Shown in pieces: positions 44,020 through 50,645 of a DNA stretch of 64,000 bases. Below the pieces are notes generated by a model that was given only the letters and a program-made list of their open reading frames with translations, was not told the origin of the DNA and did not search any database. Source of the stretch: Modestobacter marinus (GTDB lineage: Bacteria > Actinomycetota > Actinomycetes > Mycobacteriales > Geodermatophilaceae). The translations under genes and the position numbers were made by a program. Location: NCBI RefSeq assembly GCF_011758655.1, contig NZ_JAAMPA010000003.1, positions 62,001 to 126,000 on the forward strand. Reading direction: 5' to 3'. The first letter of the stretch is position 1; the number at the start of each line of letters is the position of its first letter.

Positions 44020-44042
44020 GTTGATCAAGCTATGCCGGGTAC
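44020..44042 (+). promoter_or_regulatory. SigB/SigF-type promoter candidate in the 336-base divergent gap
   Basis: GTTG at 44020, a 13-base spacer, then GGGTAC at 44037 resemble the general-stress promoter pattern, about 125 bases upstream of the second GAF-ANTAR gene. The rest of the 43832-44167 gap, which separates the two divergent ANTAR genes, contains no open frame or clear hairpin. The first element is weaker than the candidate at 19180. Confidence 0.4.
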
Positions 44043-44167
44043 GGTGGCCACAGGTGCCGCCCGTCGGCGCCGACGTACGTCAGACAGCGGCGTGCACGCG
44101 AGCGGGGCCTCATCGCGGGGCCCTCCGCCGAGGCTGCCACCCCGGTGCCACAGAGCCGGAGTGTGCT

Positions 44168-44890
44168 GTGCCTTCTTCCGACGTACCCATGGTCGGCGCC
44201 GACGAGGCGCTCGAGCAGCTGGGCAGCCTGTCGCTGCGCGACCACTCGATGGAGTCGGTCCTGCAGACCGTCGCCGACCTGGTGACGCAGGTGCTGCCGG
44301 GGGAGATCGAGGCCTCGATCTCCCTGCTGGCCGGCGATCGGGCGGTCACGTCGGTCTTCACCGGCATCCTGGCCCTGGAGCTCGACGAGAGCCAGTACGG
44401 CCGCGGGCACGGCCCCTGCCTGCACGCGGCCTCGACCGGCGAGGTGGTCGAGGTCACCGATGCGCGGACGGAGGAGCGCTGGCCCGACTACGCCCGCGTC
44501 GCCTGGGAGCGGGGGAGTGGCAGCTCGCTGTCGGTGCCGTTGCCGATCCAGGAGCAGGTCAGCGGGGCGCTCAACCTCTACGCGCGTGAGCCGCACGGTT
44601 TCGACGCCGCCGCCCGCGCTGCCGCCCTCCGGTTCGCGCCCTACGCGGCCGTCGCCGTGTCCAACATGCACGCCTACGAGAGCGCCCGGTCGATGGCGGA
44701 GAACCTGCAGGCCGCATTGGAGTCCCGGGCGGTGATCGACCAGGCCAAGGGCATCCTGATGGAGCGGTACAAGCTCACCGCGGACCAGGCATTCCAGACG
44801 ATGGCTGCGGTCTCCATGCGGCGCAACCGCAAGGTCCGCGACATCGCCGCCACCCTGGTCAGGACCGGGGAGTTCGAGCGCGACGGCTGA
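44168..44890 (+). CDS. GAF-ANTAR transcription antitermination regulator
   Basis: A 240-residue paralogue of the divergent regulator. GAF domain (GHGPCLHAASTGEVVEV, GSSLSVPLPIQEQ, GALNLYAR) and ANTAR domain (ESRAVIDQAKGILMERY, KLTADQAFQTM, RRNRKVRDIAATLV). The GTG at 44168 has GGAG six bases upstream; an ATG at 44189 is also possible. It should bind hairpin pairs in target transcripts in response to a signal sensed by the GAF domain. This is the last normal gene before the integrated element. Confidence 0.88.
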   Translation: MPSSDVPMVGADEALEQLGSLSLRDHSMESVLQTVADLVTQVLPGEIEASISLLAGDRAVTSVFTGILALELDESQYGRGHGPCLHAASTGEVVEVTDARTEERWPDYARVAWERGSGSSLSVPLPIQEQVSGALNLYAREPHGFDAAARAAALRFAPYAAVAVSNMHAYESARSMAENLQAALESRAVIDQAKGILMERYKLTADQAFQTMAAVSMRRNRKVRDIAATLVRTGEFERDG

Positions 44891-45170
44891 GCCGCCCGAG
44901 CGACTGCCGTCGTCGGTCCGGTTGGGGCATGACCGTGACGGGCAGAACCGAGCAGGGGCCGTCTGCGTGCCGGCACACAGAGGACCCCAGGCTCGGTGGT
45001 CGAGACCACGGCCACCGAGCCGCCCCCGCCCATCCGCGGACGGCGCCCGGCCCGAACACCTCCCGGCTGCGTCGTCCCCGTGCCCCCGGGCCGACGCCGC
45101 CGCCCGCCTGGCCGGGACGGCGGGCGCGGGAGCAGACGGTGGGCGGACCCGGCCGCGACGGCCGCCCAGG

Positions 45171-45267
45171 ACGACGAAACGGCCCCGTCCCGGGGGGACG
45201 GAGCCGTTGGTCGATCGTGGTGCGCCCTCAGGGACTCGATCCCCGAACCCGCTGAGCGTGAGTCAGA
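45171..45267 (-). repeat. Left attachment-site copy: 3' half of tRNA-Lys plus its terminator
   Basis: From ACGACGAAAC to ACCCGCTGA this repeats 48412-48495 almost exactly: the hairpin AACGGCCCCGTCCC...GGAGCCGTT, then the T arm and acceptor of tRNA-Lys. Changes such as GCCATC to GCCCTC and loss of the anticodon stem make it a non-functional tRNA fragment. It is the displaced host end of the original attachment site. Confidence 0.8.
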
Positions 45268-45301
45268 GTGAGCCCCTGCCGGAGGTCGACGGCGACTGAG
45301 A

Positions 45302-45490
45302 TCCGGCTGGCGGTCGACGAGCGGCGTGACCCGACCACTCGGGCCGGGCGTCACAGCGGATCACCGAGCAGCTGGGCATCAAGGCCGAGACGCTGCGCAA
45401 CTGGGTCTTCCAGGCCGAGGTCGACGAGGGGCACCGGCCCGGGATCGCCGACCTGCACCACTACGGCCGGCAGGTCGAGAGACGCCCAAC
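45302..45490 (+). pseudogene. IS3-family transposase OrfA remnant
   Basis: Two frames together give the OrfA pattern. First RLAVDERRDPTTRAG, then after a one-base shift RITEQLGIKAETLRNWVFQA and EVDEGHRPG, the helix-turn-helix and linker of IS3 OrfA. The N-terminus and everything past the linker are missing. It is embedded between the left attachment copy and another transposase scar. Confidence 0.7.
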
Positions 45491-45494
45491 GACC

Positions 45495-45735
45495 GCGGCG
45501 TCACCTTGCTGCGGCCGGCCGCCCCGGAGCACGGCTGGTCAAGCCGCTGCGGCAGGTGAGCGAGTCGGTCAACGACACCTCACGAGGCCACTCCGGCTCG
45601 AACACCACGGCGGACGCACCCCGACCGGGATCTGGGTCCGCGTCCCCCCACGGGTCCTGGCCCAGAGCCGCCATCCGGCACAACGACCGCATCGGCGCAC
45701 CGACCCCACGATCGCTGATCCCGTACGGCCACTGG
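45495..45735 (+). pseudogene. IS982-like transposase C-terminal remnant
   Basis: Fragments in successive frames, GVTLLRPA, KPLRQVSESVNDT, EHHGGRTPTGIWVRV, HNDRIGAP and RSLIPYGH, match the order of the C-terminal end of IS982-family transposases. At least three frameshifts separate them. There is no terminal inverted repeat that I can see. Part of the 859-base stretch between 44891 and 45749 that contains no intact gene; 44891-45170 shows nothing beyond GC-rich sequence. Confidence 0.6.
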
Positions 45736-45749
45736 CCCCTGGGGATCAG

Positions 45750-46388
45750 TCATCCAGGAGGCCGCCGCCTCGGGGCCTGTGACTCCGTCGGGGAGAGCAG
45801 GGTCGTTGCGGCGCTGATGAAGGACTGTGGGTCGAGGTTCGGGAACCAGATCCGTTGCAGCGCGTAGCCGGGCAGCAGCGCGACGATGACCTGAGCGGCG
45901 GCGTGTGCGTCGACGTCGTCGCGCCACCGCCCGTCGTCCTGCATGTGGGCCAGTCTGGAGGCCAGCGAGCAGGTCACCCGCTCCACGATGTCAGCCACGA
46001 CCCCGGCTACGCCGGGGTTGTGGAGGCTCTCGTTCCAGATGGCCACGGCCACCCGCCGGTGGTCTTCGTCAGTCTCCACCGAGTCGAACGCCGCGACGAT
46101 CCGACGGACCTCGTCACCGATGCCCCCGGTGCGGACATCGGGCTGCACGTCCGGTTCAGGCTCGCCCAGGAGTGCATCCAGCTGCCGGGAGACGCCCTCG
46201 GCGATCGCGACGATCAGGTCGTCCTTGCTCTTGAAGTACCGGTAGACCCCACCAGGGGACAGACCCGCCTCTGCGAAGACGTCTTGCATCGTCGTGCCAT
46301 GGACGCCTGCCCGGGCGAAGCACCTGACGGCGGCCGCCACGATCTGCAGGCGCCGGTCGGCCAGGTGTTGGGCGCTCACTCGCGGCAT
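45750..46388 (-). CDS. TetR-family repressor of the element cargo
   Basis: A 212-residue regulator starting MPRVSAQHLADRRLQIVAAAV. The helix-turn-helix is CFARAGVHGTTMQDVFAEAGLSPGGVYRYF. The C-terminal ligand domain includes VAVAIWNESLHNPGV and a helix ending LQRIWFPNLD. ATG at 46388. It is divergent from the ABM/SCP2 genes, with two operator-like inverted sequences in the gap, so it probably represses itself and the cargo until a small molecule binds. Confidence 0.9.
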   Translation of the reverse strand: MPRVSAQHLADRRLQIVAAAVRCFARAGVHGTTMQDVFAEAGLSPGGVYRYFKSKDDLIVAIAEGVSRQLDALLGEPEPDVQPDVRTGGIGDEVRRIVAAFDSVETDEDHRRVAVAIWNESLHNPGVAGVVADIVERVTCSLASRLAHMQDDGRWRDDVDAHAAAQVIVALLPGYALQRIWFPNLDPQSFISAATTLLSPTESQAPRRRPPG

Positions 46389-46404
46389 GCCGCGACGGTA
46401 CCAA

Positions 46405-46425
46405 AAAGAACGGATGTCCGTCTTT
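46405..46425. promoter_or_regulatory. TetR operator-like site 1
   Basis: AAAGAACGGA-TG-TCCGTCTTT, a near-perfect inverted repeat with core ACGGATGTCCGT, lies 17 bases upstream of the tetR start codon. Its core is repeated in inverse orientation at 46460-46471. Confidence 0.7.
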
Positions 46426-46456
46426 ACAGGCTGACAGCGGGCAGCCATGCTCTAAG

Positions 46457-46474
46457 CGGACGGACATCCGTTTT
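46457..46474. promoter_or_regulatory. TetR operator-like site 2
   Basis: ACGGACATCCGT with flanking G and TTTTGG repeats the core of site 1 in the opposite orientation, 55 bases away on the cargo side. The pair fits one repressor controlling divergent promoters. Confidence 0.65.
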
Positions 46475-46596
46475 GGATGAAGGGCCAGAGATGAGCGGAC
46501 ACCACCCACCCCTGATCGGGGTCGCGCCGACGCAGACAGCTGCGCACACACATCGGCTCCTGGGGACAGACCTCATGCGCCGCCGCCGCCGCGGCG

Positions 46597-47040
46597 GTGG
46601 AGACCGGACTCGGACTGCTGCCCGAACCGTGGGTGGGACTGGTCGCCGTCGCGGAGCTCGTGGTCCCGGCGGTCGTTGCCCTCGGGATGGGCCGGGAAGC
46701 CCTGCTCGGCACGGTGGGCCTGGTCCTCGTCCCGCTGCTCCTCGGCAACGTCGGGTTCGGTGCGACGTCCGCACCGGAGTTGCGGCCCCAGCCGTGGCGC
46801 GCAGTGGGCCAGTGTCTGCCGCCTGGTGCCGCGGTCACTGCCCTGCTCGACGTCGCCTGCTCCAACCGCGCGGCCATCGCCGGACCCCTCACGGTCCTGC
46901 TCGTCATCGTCGGCCCGGGTCTCGGTGCACCGCAGCAATGCGCCGGCACCCGTCCGTGCACATCGCCGCCTTGCGGTCATATACCCCGCCGCCACCAGTC
47001 GCACCACATCCGAGAACACCCACGAACGAGGAGATCCACC
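46597..47040 (+). pseudogene. Hydrophobic reading frame, probably remnant of a membrane protein
   Basis: From a GTG at 46597 the frame reads VETGLGLLPEPWVGLVAVAE and continues with LVVPAVVALGMG, LGTVGLVLVPLLLGN and later PLTVLLVIVGPG: three or four hydrophobic segments like a small membrane protein (SPW/DUF4345/anthrone-type). It has no stop before the following gene and joins it in frame, and no good ribosome site; the plausible ATG at 46491 is in another frame. I read it as a gene damaged by frameshift and stop loss, but a real 5' extension of the monooxygenase cannot be excluded. Confidence 0.4.
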
Positions 47041-47724
47041 ATGAGCACGGCACGCATCGCTGTCCCCAGCACGATCATCCGGCCGGGCGCCGATCCCCTG
47101 ACCGCCATCAACTTCCTCCACGTGGAAGAGGAAGACCAGGCCCGCCTCGTCGACGTCATGGTCACAGCCGCCCAGCACATGGCCGGCACCCCCGGGAACG
47201 TCTCCCTCAACGTGCTGCGGTCACTGGACGGCAGCCGGATCGTCAGCTACGGCCAGTGGTCCGACGAGCAGGGCCTCCAGGCGGCCGAGCGGGTCGACCC
47301 CGTTCCCGAGCTCGTGGAGCGGGTCCGGGCCCTGACCGTCAACCACCCACGGCCGCGGCTGTACTCCGTCGTCTACGCCGATGACCGGAGCCCCGAGGGG
47401 GTGAGCGTGATCTCGCCGTCGTACACCGGCGCGATCTTCATCAACGAGATCACCACCCAGCCGCCCACCCAGGCCCGGCTGCTGGAGCTCGTCATCGCCA
47501 ACAACCAGATCCAGTCGCAGAACACGTCTGGGTACCGCTCAGCCAACTTCCACCGCAGTACCGACGGGGAGCGTGCCGTCAACTATTCGCTGTGGGACAC
47601 CGCTGAGCACTGCATCCAGGCCATCAGCGCCATGGCGGACATGGACGAGAACCTCGCCGAGACCGTCGAGATCGCCAGCCCCGACTTCCGCTTCTACGAG
47701 CTCGTGCACGCCAGCCACGCGTGA
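47041..47724 (+). CDS. Tandem antibiotic-biosynthesis-monooxygenase (ABM) domain protein
   Basis: A 227-residue protein with two ferredoxin-like ABM domains. The first is about residues 18-95 (TAINFLHVEEEDQARLVDVM, LNVLRSLDGSRIVSYGQW), the second about 125-220 (GAIFINEITTQPPTQARLLE, ANFHRSTDGERAVNYSLW). The repeated R.LDG..(I/A)V.Y..W strand pair is typical of cofactor-free monooxygenases and polyketide cyclases of the TcmI/ActVA-Orf6 kind. The ATG at 47041 has AACGAGGAG at the right distance. It sits between the TetR gene and an SCP2-like gene and probably acts on a hydrophobic aromatic compound. Confidence 0.85.
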   Translation: MSTARIAVPSTIIRPGADPLTAINFLHVEEEDQARLVDVMVTAAQHMAGTPGNVSLNVLRSLDGSRIVSYGQWSDEQGLQAAERVDPVPELVERVRALTVNHPRPRLYSVVYADDRSPEGVSVISPSYTGAIFINEITTQPPTQARLLELVIANNQIQSQNTSGYRSANFHRSTDGERAVNYSLWDTAEHCIQAISAMADMDENLAETVEIASPDFRFYELVHASHA

Positions 47725-47794
47725 CCCGGCCCGCCCGAGACAGCCCTCGAGCAGCCGCTCCTGGGACCAGCACGACCACCGAGAGGAACCCGTC

Positions 47795-48145
47795 ATGAAC
47801 GCTCCCGCTGCACAGCCCGTCACCTACCCGGCCGCCGTGGACCGGCTCCGGTCCATCCTCACTTCGAGCACCCTGGGAGAGGTGGGCGCTGTCTACGCGT
47901 TCCACTTCACCGACGGCGGCGAAGCGACGCTGGACGGCAGCAGCGCCGCTGGTCTCGGCTATGTCGACGACGACCCGGCCGCTCACGGCCTGACCCCCGA
48001 CTTCGAGGTCAGGCTGTCCCGGGAGGACTTCGCCAAACTGGTCTTCGGTGAGCTGCACCCGATGGCCGGCATGGCGACCGGGCGGATGAAGCTCACGGGC
48101 AGTTTCAAGCAGGCCATCAAGCTCGACCGCCTGCTCAAGGGGTGA
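47795..48145 (+). CDS. SCP2-like lipid-binding protein
   Basis: A 116-residue single SCP2/sterol-carrier-type domain: FHFTDGGEATLDGSSAAGLG, then PDFEVRLSREDFAKLVFGEL and the closing MATGRMKLTGSFKQAIKLDRLL. The domain binds lipids or hydrophobic ligands in a tunnel. The ATG at 47795 follows GAGAGGAACCCGTC. It is 70 bases downstream of the ABM gene in the same direction, so the pair likely handles the same hydrophobic molecule. Confidence 0.9.
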   Translation: MNAPAAQPVTYPAAVDRLRSILTSSTLGEVGAVYAFHFTDGGEATLDGSSAAGLGYVDDDPAAHGLTPDFEVRLSREDFAKLVFGELHPMAGMATGRMKLTGSFKQAIKLDRLLKG

Positions 48146-48163
48146 GCCGCCCGGACGACCCGG

Positions 48164-48370
48164 TGCCCGCCGCCGGTGCGACTCCATGACCTGCGCCACG
48201 GAGCGGCGCCCCAGATGCTCGCTGGCGGTGCCGACATCGCCGTCGTCGCCGAGCGCACGGAGCACTCGTCGGTGCGCCTCACGATCAACACGTGGAGCGA
48301 TCTCCTCGAGGGCGTCGGGCGGTCTGCGGCCGACTCGGCAGAGCGCATGGTGCGCCCGCGGGTGACCGCG
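48164..48370 (+). pseudogene. Tyrosine recombinase (integrase) C-terminal remnant
   Basis: The C-terminal catalytic box of a phage-type integrase: PPVRLHDLRHGAAPQMLAGG, ADIAVVAERTEHSSVRLTIN, then TWSDLLEGVGRSAADSAER. The HxLRH and HSSVR motifs remain. However, the position of the catalytic tyrosine (TYSHLL in relatives) is TW, and the N-terminal two thirds are missing. It lies next to the tRNA-Lys 3' end, as expected for the integrase of the element. Downstream codons run into the tRNA terminator. Confidence 0.8.
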
Positions 48371-48411
48371 GCGACACCGGATGCGCATAGTGCGCCCGGC
48401 GACGCTCGAGA

Positions 48412-48461
48412 ACGACGAAACGGCCCCGTCCCGGGGGGACGGAGCCGTTGGCCGATCGTGG
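48412..48461 (-). terminator. tRNA-Lys terminator and right attachment-site copy
   Basis: On the minus strand AACGGCTCCGTCCC pairs with GGGACGGGGCCGTT, followed by TTCGTCGTTCT, an intrinsic terminator for tRNA-Lys. The same hairpin is duplicated at 45177-45208 at the other end of the element. Confidence 0.75.
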
Positions 48462-48534
<73 letters not shown>

Positions 48535-48734
48535 GTGTCGCTCGACGTGGTCGGGCAACAGGAGAGGACTCTACACGCCGACCAGGCTCCGCCGTGCAGT
48601 GGGGGCGGGTCATCCGCGTCACATGTTGTGGCACACAACGAGTTGTCAGCCACGGCGTGGACACTGGGAGACGGTGCACGACGCCCGCCGGGAGAGCCCC
48701 GGCCGGCGCGCACCGGGAGTGGGGGCAGGTCTTC

Positions 48735-49937
48735 GTGGGTCCGCAGCAGGCGAGACGGATCGCCGCAGTGCTCATCGCCGCGATGCTCGCCGTGCTGGCG
48801 GGCTGCTCGGGGTCGTCGTCCGAGGTCCCCCCGGACGACGCGGCCGGGACGCCCACCGCGGCGCCCGCCGAGGTGACGCTGAGCCTGGCCGACGGCGCCG
48901 TCGACGTCTCCCCGACCGCGGCGCTGGAGGTCACGGTCGCCGGTGGCGAGCTGGACGAGGTCACCGTCGCCGACGCCGCCGGCACCGAGGTGACGGGCAG
49001 CCTGCAACCCGTCCCGGGCGCCTCGTCGACCCTCGCCTGGACGCCGGACGTCGAGCTGGACTACGACACCAGCTACACGGTCACCGCGACGGCCGCCAAC
49101 GCCTCCGCGGACGAGACGACCGCCACCTCCACCTTCAGCACGGTGGCGCCGGCGACGCTCTCCACCCCGGGCATCGGCCCGCTCGACGGCACCACCGTGG
49201 GGGTCGGCATGCCGATCCGGGTGTTCTTCGACGAGCCGGTCGCCGACCAGGCCGCCGTGGAGAGCCACCTCCTGGTGACCAGCAGCACCCCCACCGACGG
49301 GGTCTGGAACTGGGTGCGCGACGACGAGGTGCACTTCCGCCCCTCCGGCTACTGGCCGGCCGGCAGTGAGGTGACCCTGGAGGCCGACCTGTACGGGGTC
49401 GACTTCGGCGACGGCGTCTGGGGCCAGAAGGACCGCACCGTCTCCTTCGGCGTGGGGGAGGAGCACGTCTCCGTCGCCGACGCCGCGGCGCACACGCTGA
49501 CCGTCTACGACGGCGGCCAGCTGGTGCAGACCTTCCCGATGAGCGCCGGCAGCGCCGAGAACCCGACGCACAACGGCGCGCACGTCGTCCTGGAGAAGTT
49601 CGCCGACATCACCATGAACTCCTCGACGTTCGGCCTGGCCGTCGACGCACCCGGCGGCTACCGCACCGACGTCGAGTACGCGACGCGGATCTCCAACAAC
49701 GGCGAGTTCGTGCACGCCGCCCCGTGGTCGGTGGCCGACCAGGGCTCGCGGAACGTGAGCCACGGCTGCATCAACCTGGCGACCGACGACGCGCAGTGGT
49801 TCTACGACTTCTCCCAGCCCGGGGACGTCGTCGAGGTCGTCAACTCGATCGGCGGCACGCTCAGCGCCGCCGACGGCGACATCTACGACTGGGCCATCCC
49901 GTGGGAGCAGTGGACGGCGGGCAGCGCGCTGTCCTGA
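48735..49937 (+). CDS. L,D-transpeptidase lipoprotein (YkuD, LdtMt2-type)
   Basis: A 400-residue exported lipoprotein. The signal peptide ends in a lipobox, AVLAGC, near residue 24. One or two Ig-like domains (about 45-255) contain TLAWTPDVELDYDTSYTV and FDEPVADQAAVESHLLV. The YkuD catalytic domain (about 255-380) has the active-site SHGCINL preceded by HNGAHVVLEKF and FVHAAPWSV. It makes 3-3 cross-links in peptidoglycan or attaches proteins at the outer face of the membrane. The GTG at 48735 is chosen because it gives a proper signal sequence. The 200 bases between tRNA-Lys and this gene have no other feature. Confidence 0.93.
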   Translation: MGPQQARRIAAVLIAAMLAVLAGCSGSSSEVPPDDAAGTPTAAPAEVTLSLADGAVDVSPTAALEVTVAGGELDEVTVADAAGTEVTGSLQPVPGASSTLAWTPDVELDYDTSYTVTATAANASADETTATSTFSTVAPATLSTPGIGPLDGTTVGVGMPIRVFFDEPVADQAAVESHLLVTSSTPTDGVWNWVRDDEVHFRPSGYWPAGSEVTLEADLYGVDFGDGVWGQKDRTVSFGVGEEHVSVADAAAHTLTVYDGGQLVQTFPMSAGSAENPTHNGAHVVLEKFADITMNSSTFGLAVDAPGGYRTDVEYATRISNNGEFVHAAPWSVADQGSRNVSHGCINLATDDAQWFYDFSQPGDVVEVVNSIGGTLSAADGDIYDWAIPWEQWTAGSALS

Positions 49938-49950
49938 CCCCAGGAGCCCT

Positions 49951-49994
49951 GCGCCGGCGGCCGTGACCCGATCCCGGGTCGCGGCCGCCGGCGC
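49951..49994. terminator. Long bidirectional hairpin terminator
   Basis: GCGCCGGCGGCCGTGACCCG pairs with its near-perfect complement (one mismatch) over a four-base loop, about 20 bp, between the convergent transpeptidase and DUF1353 genes. Confidence 0.75.
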
Positions 49995-50018
49995 GTTCCG
50001 GCCCGTCGCCGGGCCGGC

Positions 50019-50597
50019 TCACCGCCACACGTCGGGCTCGGGTCCCGGGCCACGGCCGCCGACCACCGAGACGACCACCGACTCGGCGGCCCGGTAGACC
50101 ACCAGGGCGACCGCGACCACCGCCGCGGGCGGGACGACGATCGGCGCGGCCACCACCGAGAGGGCCAGCACCCGCGGGGCGTCCCGCCACCAGCCGGCCA
50201 GGCGCACCGGGTTGCCGAGGGCGCCCCAGCGGACGCCGGTCCACATCAGCCAGCGCCGCAACGGCGGCACCCCGAGCTCGCGCATGACCCGCCGGAAGAC
50301 CCCGTCGGCGTCCCGGGCGGAGACCACCCCGCCGGGGACGGCGACGTCGGTCAGCCAGTCGTGCAGGACGGCGGCCGGGGTGTAGCGGCCCGAACGTGGG
50401 AAGAGCCACACCACGACGCGGGGCACCGAGGCGAAGTCGGTCCGGAAGCCGGGCGGGACGACGAAGGTGTCCCGCTCGCCGCGGTAGACCAGCGGCGCCA
50501 GCACCTCCCAGGACGTGTCGCTGACCCGGCGGACGGTGAGGGCGAGGGAGTCGAAGGGCACGGTCGCTGGCATCCCCCTTGTGACCGTGCCCGACAC
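50019..50597 (-). CDS. DUF1353 family protein
   Basis: A 192-residue protein. The N-terminal 120 residues match the DUF1353 pattern: WEVLAPLVYRG, FVVPPGFRTDFASVPRVVVW, then AAVLHDWLTDVAV and DADGVFRRVMRELGV. In phage and bacteria the family is of unknown activity and resembles metal-binding hydrolase-like folds (conserved His-Asp in LHDW). A hydrophobic C-terminal segment (about 145-175) suggests membrane association. A GTG at 50597 or an ATG at 50573 can be the start. It is not coupled to its neighbour upstream. Confidence 0.8.
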   Translation of the reverse strand: MSGTVTRGMPATVPFDSLALTVRRVSDTSWEVLAPLVYRGERDTFVVPPGFRTDFASVPRVVVWLFPRSGRYTPAAVLHDWLTDVAVPGGVVSARDADGVFRRVMRELGVPPLRRWLMWTGVRWGALGNPVRLAGWWRDAPRVLALSVVAAPIVVPPAAVVAVALVVYRAAESVVVSVVGGRGPGPEPDVWR

Positions 50598-50645
50598 CCA
50601 CCCCGCGGCGAGGGCCGGCCCGGGCCGGGTGGTGAGGGAAGCGGA

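Noticed and set aside
46491-47384. Plus-strand frame from the ATG at 46491
   Set aside because: It turns into an Arg/Pro/Gly-rich sequence and crosses the ABM gene in another frame.
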